Assembly (NCBI GenBank): GCA_934486965.1
Contig: CAKSQP010000022.1
Coordinates: 1 to 18,390, forward strand
From: an uncultured Eubacteriales bacterium
GTDB taxonomy: Bacteria > Bacillota > Clostridia > Oscillospirales > UBA644
DNA: 18,390 bases
Direction of reading: 5' to 3'
The number at the start of each line of letters is the position of its first letter. Positions within the stretch are counted from its first letter, which is position 1. Below the pieces are notes generated by a model, which was not told the origin of the DNA, searched no databases, and saw only the letters and a list, made by a program, of their open reading frames with translations. Below, piece after piece: positions 6,558-14,272 of the stretch. The position numbers and the translations under genes were made by a program.

Positions 6558-9215
6558 TTATCTGTTTCTTATGGCGTCGATAGGTTTCTTCGAGGCGATA
6601 CGTTTAACGGGTATATAACTTGCGAGGAACGCCGTAAGCATACTCACACAAAGAATAAGCAATATCTGACGTATGCCGAACGACAAAACGGTAATAAGAA
6701 GGAATGTCGATTTTCTTATCGCAGAATTTATCACAGCGACGGCAACTGCCGTAACTGCCGAAGCAAAGATAAAGTTTATTGCGGCGATAACGAAACTTTC
6801 CGAGAAGAATATTCTGAAAACGTCGTTGCTTCTTGAACCTATCGCGCGGAGAATTCCTATCTCCTGTTTTTTATAAGAAATACTGACGCTTATGAAATTC
6901 GAGAGCATAAGAGCGGCGAAAAGCGCGAAACCGAGCCCTACCCACATAAATACCGAGGACAAAACTTTCAATCCCTCATTAAGACCGCTCGTCTGGTTTA
7001 TAACTGCGTTTTCGAGCGCATAGACCGTTCCCGCAGTCGCTTCGGTAAGGTCGCCGTATTGCACAAGCGATTTGATTTCGCTCACGTTATCCGGCATTTT
7101 ACCGACCGCGTAAGAATATATTCCGTTGTCCTTTTCAAGAAGCGAAGAATATAATTTTTCACTGACAAAAATCGTCTGGTCTTTTTCGTCCGACTTCACA
7201 ATACCTACTATCTTTGCGTCTTTATTTTCAACTTTATACTCGCCTACCGTATATTCGATTGAAAGCACACAGGAATTGTCAGATGACAGAGAAGATTCCC
7301 ACGAATCGTCGAAAAAGACATCGGTCATTACTATTATTTCATTTTCCGCGAGAGACTGCTTTTCTTCCGACAGCCATGTCACGGACGAAAAATCAACGGA
7401 GGAATCGGGCAAAACGGTATTCGGATACACTCGGAAATCCTTGATTGCGGAAAAAGCCGAGATATAGGGAATTCTCACGACTTCGGGCTCCGATTCAGGC
7501 ATTTTTGCTTTAAGAGCCGAAATAAATCCGTCTCCGACAAAAGCCGCGTCGGAAAGCCCGTAAGTTTTCCGATAATTGAGTTCGATCTGGACCGCCATAC
7601 TGTTTATCTGATCTATAAGATTCTTTTCTCCGTTTTCGGAATTTCCGTTTACTTTCAGATATGTTTCAAGAGAAAGCCCCGTATCTATAATTCCGACGAC
7701 GGTATACTCTTCATCGCCGAATTCAAAGGTTTTACCGACAATTTCATTTTCGGTCTGTATGTATTTTGCAAAAACAAAAAGTTCCGAAATATATTTTGAG
7801 ACCGCGATCTCGTTTTTCGAGCCGTCGGGAAGTCGACCCGAAATCAGTTTATAACCGAGGTCTGCAAGATATTCGTCGTCCGTTTCGACAAAGCCGCCGA
7901 ACGCCTGATCAAGAAGCCTGTAATCTTCATTTATTTCGTTTTCGGAAGAATCTATCTGCCGCGAGAAATTGAGAAAACCTTCTTCGGGAAGATATACGCC
8001 CCTGACCTCAAACCCGACGTCTTTTTTGATCGTTTCCATATCGTTTTCGTCAAGTTTTGTATTATAGCGGTCGTAATAGAAACTTTCGGGAGAATAGCAT
8101 ATCTTTTCCGCTTTCTTGAAACCCGCATAAGTTATCTGCGAATCTTTTATGGACTTCGCGCAGGCGTCGAAATGTTTATACGAACTCATTGCGTCGGCAA
8201 CCCCGAAAAGCGAAAACGCGATAACCGAAAGCAAAACCGTTATGACAAGCCTGAATTTTTTATGTTTAAGTCCGCTTACTCCTAGTTTTGCGGCGTCTTT
8301 TATCGGAAGTTTCGATTTTATCAGCCTGAAAGGATCTTTCGTGTCGTTTTGTATCGCCGAATTATCGGTCGGAACGGAAGTTCTGCCGCCGTGCTTTCCG
8401 TCAAAGGAAATTTCGGCGCCGCTCTTTAATTTATCTATATATTCATTGATTTTTATTCTGTCTTCTTCGGTAAGGTGATACCCTTCGGCAACAGTAACTG
8501 TTTTCCCCGAAAAAGTCAGCGGTGCTTCGTCGGTCGGGTTCTCTGTATAAGTCACATCGTTTATTATTTTGCCGTCGGAGAGTTCGATTATCCTGTCGGC
8601 ATATTTTTCCGCGAACTCCCTGTCGTGAGAAACAACGATGACCAGTTTGTCGGCTGAAAGTTTTTTAAGGGTGTCAAGGATCTGTTTACCCGTCGCGGAG
8701 TCGAGCGCTCCCGTCGGTTCGTCCGCCATTATGATCTTCGGGTTCTTTACGAGCGCGCGGGCTATTGCGACTCTCTGCTTCTGCCCGCCCGACAGTTCGT
8801 TCGGCTGTCTTTTACCGTAGCCGTCAAGGTCGACATCGCGGAGAATGTCGTTTATTTCCTCATCGGTCGCCTTTCTTCCCTGAAGTTCTATCGAAAGAGC
8901 GATATTCGCACCGACAGAAAACTCATCGAGGACATTGTATTCCTGAAAAATAAAGCCTATATATGTATTTCGGTACGAGTCGAAATGTTTTTGCTTAAAG
9001 GTTTTCGACGAAACGCCCTTAATTATTATTTCACCGCCGTCGCAGGTGTCAAGCCCTCCCAGAAGATTGAGAAGCGTTGATTTTCCGCTTCCCGATTTTC
9101 CCAAAAGAAAGACCATTCCTCTGTCGGGGAATTTAAGCGATACGCCGTCAAGAGCCTTTACGGGAACGCCTTTTTTCGGTTTATATGTTTTTGTCAGATT
9201 TTTAATTTCAAGCAT
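6558..9215 (-). CDS. ABC transporter, fused ATPase-FtsX permease (MacB/BceAB-like)
   Basis: This 885-residue protein joins an ATPase to a permease. The ATPase has Walker A GKSGSGKST (39-47), Q-loop Q91, signature LSGGQ (141-145), Walker B IIMADE (161-166) and H-loop H197, of the MacB/LolD/BceA type. One membrane segment at about 321-342 is followed by a roughly 400-residue extracellular region. Three C-terminal membrane segments carry the FtsX pattern, including YKKQEIGILRAIG. Proteins of this type do not usually import nutrients; they couple ATP hydrolysis to export, peptide-antibiotic resistance or envelope mechanics. The start is ATG 9215, with AAGGTGA 4 bases before it; the frame extends to 9308, but that part runs through the end of the upstream gene. 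It follows the DUF378 gene by 31 bases, in one operon. The substrate is unknown; peptide-antibiotic defence is plausible given the neighbouring operon. Confidence 0.88.
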   Translation of the reverse strand: MLEIKNLTKTYKPKKGVPVKALDGVSLKFPDRGMVFLLGKSGSGKSTLLNLLGGLDTCDGGEIIIKGVSSKTFKQKHFDSYRNTYIGFIFQEYNVLDEFSVGANIALSIELQGRKATDEEINDILRDVDLDGYGKRQPNELSGGQKQRVAIARALVKNPKIIMADEPTGALDSATGKQILDTLKKLSADKLVIVVSHDREFAEKYADRIIELSDGKIINDVTYTENPTDEAPLTFSGKTVTVAEGYHLTEEDRIKINEYIDKLKSGAEISFDGKHGGRTSVPTDNSAIQNDTKDPFRLIKSKLPIKDAAKLGVSGLKHKKFRLVITVLLSVIAFSLFGVADAMSSYKHFDACAKSIKDSQITYAGFKKAEKICYSPESFYYDRYNTKLDENDMETIKKDVGFEVRGVYLPEEGFLNFSRQIDSSENEINEDYRLLDQAFGGFVETDDEYLADLGYKLISGRLPDGSKNEIAVSKYISELFVFAKYIQTENEIVGKTFEFGDEEYTVVGIIDTGLSLETYLKVNGNSENGEKNLIDQINSMAVQIELNYRKTYGLSDAAFVGDGFISALKAKMPESEPEVVRIPYISAFSAIKDFRVYPNTVLPDSSVDFSSVTWLSEEKQSLAENEIIVMTDVFFDDSWESSLSSDNSCVLSIEYTVGEYKVENKDAKIVGIVKSDEKDQTIFVSEKLYSSLLEKDNGIYSYAVGKMPDNVSEIKSLVQYGDLTEATAGTVYALENAVINQTSGLNEGLKVLSSVFMWVGLGFALFAALMLSNFISVSISYKKQEIGILRAIGSRSNDVFRIFFSESFVIAAINFIFASAVTAVAVAVINSAIRKSTFLLITVLSFGIRQILLILCVSMLTAFLASYIPVKRIASKKPIDAIRNR

Positions 9216-9246
9216 AAGATCACCTTTATGTAGCCGACGGAAACCG

Positions 9247-9459
9247 TCAGCTTTCAAGTTCTTTGTCTCTTTCTCTGAAAAGAAGAGATATACACCAGAG
9301 TCCCGCAAGTCCTACGAGAGTAAATACTATGCGGCTTATTGCAGAACCCGCGCCGCCGAACAGCCACGCAACGATGTCAAAGGAGAATATTCCTACGCTT
9401 CCCCAGTTTATCGCTCCGATGATCGTAAGGCAAAGTGCTATTCTGTCAATTATCATCAT
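9247..9459 (-). CDS. DUF378-family small membrane protein
   Basis: This 70-residue protein has two hydrophobic helices and the DUF378 pattern: RIALCLTIIGAINWGSVGIF near the N-terminus, then FDIVAWLFG, and RIVFTLVGLAGLWCI in the second helix. The family (YuzA-like) is widespread in Firmicutes; its function is unknown. The start is the tandem ATGATG at 9459/9456, with AGGTGA 5-8 bases upstream. It is the first gene of a two-gene operon with the fused ABC transporter. Its promoter overlaps the end of the carboxypeptidase gene and a long inverted repeat that stops exactly at the ribosome site. Confidence 0.85.
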   Translation of the reverse strand: MMIIDRIALCLTIIGAINWGSVGIFSFDIVAWLFGGAGSAISRIVFTLVGLAGLWCISLLFRERDKELES

Positions 9460-9470
9460 TTATATCACCT

Positions 9471-9509
9471 CGCGTATATTTTTCTCCTTAAATTGAAAAA
9501 TTATACGCG
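9471..9509 (-). promoter_or_regulatory. Long inverted repeat over the -10 and leader of the DUF378-ABC operon
   Basis: Arms CGCGTATATTTTTC (9471-9484) and GAAAAATTATACGCG (9495-9509) are complementary except for one extra base, around a 10-base loop. The right arm contains the -10 hexamer and the left arm ends directly at the AGGTGA ribosome site. It could be a repressor operator, or an RNA hairpin in read-through mRNA from the upstream operon. No U-run follows, so it is not a normal terminator. Confidence 0.65.
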
Positions 9510-9528
9510 GATATTTTTTTATTTGCAA
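9500..9528 (-). promoter_or_regulatory. Promoter of the DUF378-ABC operon
   Basis: On the minus strand TTGCAA (9523-9528) and a perfect TATAAT (9500-9505) are 17 bases apart. The -35 lies inside the last codons of the carboxypeptidase gene. Confidence 0.7.
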
Positions 9529-10499
9529 TATGCGTTGTATAATGTCAGCACGTCCTTGAATCTCGAAAGTGCCGTCGGACAGCCGTAGACCGCGATAATA
9601 TACTTTTCGCCGTCTTTTTCAAACGCCGCGACAAGGCAGTTTCCCGCGCTCTCGGTGTATCCCGTTTTTACGCCTATTGCGTCGGCGCAGTAATAATCGG
9701 AAGACGGATCAAGCAGTTTATTCGTGTTTTTCCATTCGTTGAGTTCTCCGCTTTCGGACCTCACGGTCGCCTTGAAAGTTTTTACGGCTTCGGCTATCGT
9801 CTGATCGGACAGAGCGTATTTGGTAATTTTGACCATATCGTAAACAGACGTATAATGATCGTCGTCGTGAATTCCGTCGGGACAGGTGAAATGAGTGTTT
9901 TCAAGTCCCAGAGTCTTCGCAAAACCGTTCATTTCGTCGACAAACGCCGAGACCGCCTTCTTTGCGGAAAGATCAGGGTCTCCCGCTATTTTACGGCCCG
10001 CCGCCGCGGCGAGAACGTAAGCGGCGTCATTTCCGCTCGGCATAAGCATACCTTTCATCACGGAAGAAACTTTGATCTTCTGACCGATTTTCAGATATGC
10101 TCTCGAAGAAAGAGGGTGAATGAGTCCGATCTCTTCACCGACGGTTATAACATCGTCGGGAGACAGAAACTGAAGCGCGGTATAGGCAGTGAGCAGTTTT
10201 GTCGTGCTCGCCGGATATATTTTCCCGCCGTTTTCCGTTTTTTCGTACAGGGGTCGGCTTCTCTTATATGAATAGACTATCGCGTTTTTCGCAGATACGG
10301 TAACCGCCGTTTCGGGCTCTGCGGGAACGAAATCCTCAGGGCTTGCAAGTTCGGAATACTGAGCGCCCGAAATGATTTTCTCGGCTTGCGCTTTCGCGGC
10401 GTTCGACATCGTAAAAATAATAAATACGGAAGTGAGCGCGGCGATAAGAAACAGACTTAACGCCGTAATTTTCAGTTGCGTTTTCTTTTTAGTTCTCAT
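9519..10499 (-). CDS. D-alanyl-D-alanine carboxypeptidase (peptidase S11, penicillin-binding)
   Basis: This 326-residue enzyme removes the terminal D-alanine from peptidoglycan stem peptides outside the membrane, limiting cross-linking. The three active-site motifs are intact: SxxK as STTK (98-101), SGN (155-157) and KTG (278-280). A single N-terminal hydrophobic segment (about 11-30) after a lysine-rich start anchors it or exports it. It ends soon after the catalytic domain and lacks the C-terminal beta domain and amphipathic anchor helix of PBP5-like enzymes, which usually have about 380-440 residues. The start is ATG 10499 with GAGGAG 7 bases upstream. A longer version would need a TTG at 10523 without a good ribosome site. 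It overlaps the GntR gene by 11 bases and is last in its operon, so it should be induced with the ABC transporter. Confidence 0.92.
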   Translation of the reverse strand: MRTKKKTQLKITALSLFLIAALTSVFIIFTMSNAAKAQAEKIISGAQYSELASPEDFVPAEPETAVTVSAKNAIVYSYKRSRPLYEKTENGGKIYPASTTKLLTAYTALQFLSPDDVITVGEEIGLIHPLSSRAYLKIGQKIKVSSVMKGMLMPSGNDAAYVLAAAAGRKIAGDPDLSAKKAVSAFVDEMNGFAKTLGLENTHFTCPDGIHDDDHYTSVYDMVKITKYALSDQTIAEAVKTFKATVRSESGELNEWKNTNKLLDPSSDYYCADAIGVKTGYTESAGNCLVAAFEKDGEKYIIAVYGCPTALSRFKDVLTLYNAYCK

Positions 10500-10866
10500 T
10501 TTTGATCTCCTCGATGTTTTCAATTACGGAAATAAGTTCTTCCCTAGTAATTCCCGAACGCAGAAAATCTTTTGCGAGATTTTCGAATTCGGGCAGTTTT
10601 TTTCTTGAAATCTCTTTTATTTTTTCAACGGCGTCGGACGTGACAAATGTTCCGATACCTCCGGCGGCGGAAATTATTCCGAGCCTTGTCAGTTCACCGT
10701 AGGATTTTGCTACGGTGTTCGGGTTTACGCCCGCTTTAAGCGAAAATTCCCTTACCGACGGGATCTTGTCGCCGGGTTTTAAGAATCCGAGAAGAATATA
10801 TTTTTTAATTTCCTCGGTTATCTGCTCCCATACGGGAAGTTTACTGAAGGTATTGACTGTAAACAA
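10489..10866 (-). CDS. GntR-family repressor, YtrA subfamily
   Basis: This 125-residue protein has an N-terminal winged helix (about residues 10-77) with the GntR hallmarks PVWEQITEEIKKYI, LKPGDKIPSVREFS and VNPNTVAKSYGEL. A short C-terminal helical tail follows in place of a ligand-binding FCD or UTRA domain. That size and layout define the YtrA subfamily, whose members repress ABC-transporter operons. The start is TTG 10866: a GGGGAGG site lies 7 bases upstream, and it begins 4 bases after the permease stop. It overlaps the carboxypeptidase gene by 11 bases. The operon promoter carries an AGTGTA-N13-TACACT palindrome (14200-14224), the pattern described for B. subtilis YtrA, so it very probably represses its own operon. 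The inducing signal is unknown; cell-wall stress is inferred from YtrA. Confidence 0.92.
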   Translation of the reverse strand: MFTVNTFSKLPVWEQITEEIKKYILLGFLKPGDKIPSVREFSLKAGVNPNTVAKSYGELTRLGIISAAGGIGTFVTSDAVEKIKEISRKKLPEFENLAKDFLRSGITREELISVIENIEEIKNEN

Positions 10867-10870
10867 TCCG

Positions 10871-13312
10871 TTACCTCCCCTTTTCCGCCGTCAGCAAGAC
10901 CGAATATTCGTCTTCGGCGGTTATTCCGTATTTATTTTTCAGGAGGGCTGTCATCTTTTCTGTAAAACAGATCATTGCCCCCGTTCCCGACGTTCCGTCT
11001 GAATATTTTATTTCGGGGACGGCATAAAAGGATTCCGCAATGCCGTTAAGTCCCGTCCCTTTCAGAATATACGAAATGTCGGCGGCGTCGGTTATATCAG
11101 TGCCGTTTACTGTCATCGAAGTGACCTGCGGGATATCCCTTTCGAAAATCTCATCACAGGACGGAATATATTCCGAAAGGACTTTTTCGACGTCTTCCGT
11201 TTTCGGCAGATAAATTTTCAAAGGCATACCGTTTATCATACAGGAAATATAATAATACTCGCCGTCTCCGATATTTTCGAAGTTCTCGGCATAAGGAATT
11301 ATCGCCGAAACAAAACCGCTTATCGACTCTTTGTCGTAACCTATAGAAATGTTGTCGGAAGATTCGGTCGAATATTTCTTTTCGAAAATGCCGCCGAGGA
11401 GACTAAGGGACGTCGGCAGGGTCTCCCCTTTTTCAACTTCGGACAGAGTTTTATTATAATAATCGGCGAACTCTTCTTCCAGAGCCGTTTTGTCAACGAA
11501 AACCGCAGTATAGAAATTGAGATATGTCGGGATCACCACGGTAACAGCCTCTTCGGACGGAAGCGGCTTTGAGACAGCCGAGCGCACGATCTCCGACGGC
11601 AGATAACCGCCGCAGGCAAAGTACAAAAGATCCGAATTTCCTCCGCTTGAAATATCAGCCGTGCCGTTTTCGGGACCCTCGGTTTCGGAATTGAAATATT
11701 CATATATCCGCGCAAGGTTTTCTTCCGAAAGCGCAGAGCGCCTGATATGATATTTTCCGTTTACAAAATATATACCGAAAAGCCCCGACTCAAAATTTCT
11801 GCCTTCGACGCGTGCAATAAATGAAGAACCGCCTTTTTCGGAAAGAGCCGCAGAAAGATCGCTTTCAAAATCCGCAGATTCCGAAATGAAGATGTCCGAC
11901 GGAACACCGTGAAGAACGACTCCGTCCTGCATGAAGATAATTTCCTGAGGCTTTTCAGGAAAAGACCGCCAGTAGAATTGGTTCAGGAACTCTTCGTCCG
12001 TCGAAAGATATCCGACAAGAAGAGAAAACTCTTCGGAAGACAGATATTTCGAAAAACTGCTTGTTTCCGTTCCTTTTTCGGTCTTTATTTCCGCAGTGAC
12101 AGAAAGAGATATTTCGCTTGATTTCGGAGAATTTTCTCCCTCTCTTAACAAGTCGTAAAGTTTGCTGTCGGCAGGTATTTCAACAGATACGGTCTCCTGA
12201 TTGAGCCTGCTGAAAGACAACTGCCCGCATTTGGGAATGTGCGCCGTCATTTTTACGACTTCGGCATTGTTGAAAATGACTTCGCCCTCGTAATGAAGTC
12301 CTCCGCCCCAAAGCCCGATATAGACAAGAACCGAAACGACAGCGGCGATACCGAAAACAGACGCTCCTTTAAGGATATCTTTACGAAGTCCCCTGTTCAT
12401 CAGAATTTCACAAAGAAATACACCCAGAATCAAAAAGAACAGCAGGAAGACCGAATAGCCGCCGTCAAGTCCGCAGACGCAGACAAAGCAGGCGGGCAGA
12501 TAAATTCCGAACCTCACAAGATTAAAAACGGAGCGGCTCACATAAGGCTCCCCCGCCTTTTCGAATTTCCGTTTTTTGAAAAGAAATTTGCCTGCAAAAA
12601 TAAGTAAAACCGCAAAAACAAGCCCGTAAATCACGCCGAATACCGAATTAAGTCCCGACTTGTTGTATGAAATAAAAGTATAAGGAATTCCGCAGACCGA
12701 CGGCAAAAAAGTGGTGTTCTGTCTGAAAAAGTCGCCCGTAAAAAGCCTGACGGCAATTTCCAGAGCGGCAGGCGCAAATAAAAACACGGCGGTAACGATT
12801 ATATGAGTAACGTATGTCCCCGAAAGGAACGCCGCCGCGGAAGTCAGCATGAAAGCCGAAAAATACGCGATAAACCAGAACAAAAACGTAATCAGATATA
12901 TTTCGGGAATCACATAAATATTATTCCCGCAGAAAATATTGAGTTCAACTCCCGCAAGAAAAGTCATCAGAAGACACGGAATAAAACACGCAATGCCTCC
13001 CGTAAGAACGCCCGTACAGTATATCGCCGAACGGTTTATCGGCAAAGAACCCGTAAAATCGCTCTGTTTTTTCGAAAAAAGGAATCGGAATATAAATATG
13101 CCGAGAAGCACGGGATAAATATAGACGAACGCCAGAAGTCCGTACGAAAGATCGGCGACTTCTCCGAACAGAAAAGTGTACGACGATTTCCTTATATAAA
13201 TAAGGAACGACGAGATCAGCATTACTATATTCGAGGAAATAAAAAACGGAAGTATTTTCTTAAGCAAATATCCGAAATAACGGCGGTCAAAGAAAGAATT
13301 ATTTTTCGGCAT
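10871..13312 (-). CDS. ABC transporter permease with large C-terminal soluble domain
   Basis: This 813-residue membrane protein is the partner of the ATPase encoded just upstream. The first ~345 residues hold about eight or nine hydrophobic segments and a short SLPINR motif near residue 90. Similar motifs (SLP[IV]xR) occur in the coupling region of ABC-2-type bacitracin/YtrC-like permeases. The remaining ~465 residues are hydrophilic, probably one or more extracellular domains (or cytoplasmic, depending on topology), with no motif I recognise. That is unusually long for such a permease. ATG 13312 has GGAGG 9 bases upstream; a TTG at 13318 is too close to that site. The start overlaps the ATPase gene by 14 bases, and the stop is 4 bases before the GntR start. 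Substrate is unknown; permease identity rests mainly on context and hydrophobicity. Confidence 0.8.
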   Translation of the reverse strand: MPKNNSFFDRRYFGYLLKKILPFFISSNIVMLISSFLIYIRKSSYTFLFGEVADLSYGLLAFVYIYPVLLGIFIFRFLFSKKQSDFTGSLPINRSAIYCTGVLTGGIACFIPCLLMTFLAGVELNIFCGNNIYVIPEIYLITFLFWFIAYFSAFMLTSAAAFLSGTYVTHIIVTAVFLFAPAALEIAVRLFTGDFFRQNTTFLPSVCGIPYTFISYNKSGLNSVFGVIYGLVFAVLLIFAGKFLFKKRKFEKAGEPYVSRSVFNLVRFGIYLPACFVCVCGLDGGYSVFLLFFLILGVFLCEILMNRGLRKDILKGASVFGIAAVVSVLVYIGLWGGGLHYEGEVIFNNAEVVKMTAHIPKCGQLSFSRLNQETVSVEIPADSKLYDLLREGENSPKSSEISLSVTAEIKTEKGTETSSFSKYLSSEEFSLLVGYLSTDEEFLNQFYWRSFPEKPQEIIFMQDGVVLHGVPSDIFISESADFESDLSAALSEKGGSSFIARVEGRNFESGLFGIYFVNGKYHIRRSALSEENLARIYEYFNSETEGPENGTADISSGGNSDLLYFACGGYLPSEIVRSAVSKPLPSEEAVTVVIPTYLNFYTAVFVDKTALEEEFADYYNKTLSEVEKGETLPTSLSLLGGIFEKKYSTESSDNISIGYDKESISGFVSAIIPYAENFENIGDGEYYYISCMINGMPLKIYLPKTEDVEKVLSEYIPSCDEIFERDIPQVTSMTVNGTDITDAADISYILKGTGLNGIAESFYAVPEIKYSDGTSGTGAMICFTEKMTALLKNKYGITAEDEYSVLLTAEKGR

Positions 13313-14183
13313 AGCCAAGCGCCTCCGTTTCGTAAATAAATATTTCTTCGAGAGTCAACGGCAGGAAATCGAGAATTATCGGCTCTTTTTGCATAAGTAT
13401 TTCTCTTGTCTTCTCTTCTCCGCCCCGTACGATAAGCGTATAAACAGAACCGAGCGACGACATTCCGACAATGTCAAGACCGTCAAAAGTCGGTTCTTTT
13501 ACGTCTCCGAAAGACACCTGAACCTTGACCATATCGGTCGTAACGTCAAAAATATCTCCGCACACCACGGTCTTTCCGTCGTGGATTATGCAAACTCCGT
13601 CACAGAGACTTTCGGTTTCCCTGAGGTCGTGACTTGTAAGAAGAAAAGTCGTATTTTTCTCTTCCGCTTTTCCGTACATCAATTTTTTGACGTAACTGCG
13701 AATCACAGGATCAAGCCCGTCGAATGTTTCGTCAAGGAAAACATATTCGGTATTGCAGGCAAGAGCCGCGGCGACCGACAACTGTTTTTTCATACCTTTC
13801 GAAAACGATCCTATCTTGCTTTCGGGGCGAAAACCGAGGTATTCGGTTATCTTTGAAAATTCACCGCCGTCGAAATTCTTATAAAACACGGAATACACCT
13901 GCTTTATATCGGAAACGGAAGACCCTGTCGGAAAATACGCGTCGTCGCTTATAAAGACAGTCTTTTCTTTCACCTCTGCCGAATCGAAAACGCCTTTTCC
14001 GTCAATAAATACTCCCCCTTCGTCAGGGGAATATACGCCTGCGGCAAGTCGAAGAAGCGTACTCTTTCCCGCCCCGTTCGTTCCGACAAGCCCGAAAACG
14101 CCGCCCGACTTTACGGAAAAAGAAACCTTGTCAAGCACGGTTTTCCCGTCAAAACGCTTTGTAACATCAAGAAAATCTATCAT
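13299..14183 (-). CDS. ABC transporter ATP-binding protein (YtrB/EcsA-like)
   Basis: This 294-residue ATPase has Walker A GTNGAGKST (34-42), the signature region FSKGMKKQ (127-134), Walker B YVFLDE (147-152) and H-loop H185 in TSHD. The signature is SKGM rather than LSGGQ, and the Q-loop position reads ISDD instead of containing glutamine; both are common in the YtrB/YxlF/EcsA group that serves ABC-2-type permeases. The last ~80 residues are a C-terminal extension usual for this group. ATG 14183 has GGAGG 5 bases upstream. It is the first gene of the four-gene GntR operon, directly behind the operator-promoter, and overlaps the permease gene by 14 bases. Together they form a transporter that may act in antibiotic response or envelope maintenance. 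Confidence 0.9.
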   Translation of the reverse strand: MIDFLDVTKRFDGKTVLDKVSFSVKSGGVFGLVGTNGAGKSTLLRLAAGVYSPDEGGVFIDGKGVFDSAEVKEKTVFISDDAYFPTGSSVSDIKQVYSVFYKNFDGGEFSKITEYLGFRPESKIGSFSKGMKKQLSVAAALACNTEYVFLDETFDGLDPVIRSYVKKLMYGKAEEKNTTFLLTSHDLRETESLCDGVCIIHDGKTVVCGDIFDVTTDMVKVQVSFGDVKEPTFDGLDIVGMSSLGSVYTLIVRGGEEKTREILMQKEPIILDFLPLTLEEIFIYETEALGYAEK

Positions 14184-14195
14184 AATATCCTCCGC

Positions 14196-14228
14196 AATAA
14201 GTGTACTATATCGCTTAGTACACTTATT
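14196..14228 (-). promoter_or_regulatory. YtrA-type operator of the GntR/ABC operon
   Basis: A perfect inverted repeat has arms AATAAGTGTACTA (14196-14208) and TAGTACACTTATT (14216-14228) with a 7-base spacer. Its core is AGTGTA-N13-TACACT (14200-14205, 14219-14224), which matches the operator reported for B. subtilis YtrA as I recall it. It overlaps three bases of the -10 and covers the start site, ideal for repression by the GntR protein encoded at 10489-10866. Confidence 0.88.
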
Positions 14229-14254
14229 ATAGCAAAAGAAAAAGGCCCTGTCAA
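14226..14254 (-). promoter_or_regulatory. Consensus promoter of the GntR/ABC/carboxypeptidase operon
   Basis: On the minus strand TTGACA (14249-14254) and TATAAT (14226-14231) are 17 bases apart, a perfect consensus. Such a strong promoter needs tight repression, which the overlapping operator would provide. The -35 is also the loop of the phoU terminator. Confidence 0.9.
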
Positions 14255-14263
14255 GAGCCTTTT
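14240..14263 (-). terminator. Terminator of the pst-phoU operon
   Basis: On the minus strand AAAAGGCTC, loop TTGACA and GGGCCTTTT form a 9-bp stem with one G-U pair, followed by TTCTTTTGC. The G-U pair would be an A-C mismatch in the plus-strand RNA, so it works as a minus-strand terminator. It starts 9 bases past the phoU stop. Confidence 0.8.
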
Positions 14264-14272
14264 GTGAATTTT

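Noticed and set aside
9236..9248. GACGG-AAA-CCGTC hairpin between the DUF378 and ABC genes considered as a terminator
   Set aside because: It has only 5 bp and no U-run, and the ABC ribosome site follows at once; the genes look co-transcribed.
9216..9308. 31-residue N-terminal extension of the fused ABC transporter
   Set aside because: The extension runs into the end of the DUF378 gene. The internal ATG at 9215 has a proper ribosome site and starts exactly at the usual ATPase N-terminus (MLEIKNLTKTY).
10500..10523. Longer carboxypeptidase starting at TTG 10523
   Set aside because: ATG 10499 has GAGGAG at ideal distance; the TTG does not, and would increase overlap with the GntR gene.
12803..13339. 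178-codon plus-strand frame rich in Arg/Lys
   Set aside because: It lies wholly opposite the permease and ATPase junction; the basic composition is what the complement of a hydrophobic membrane gene gives.
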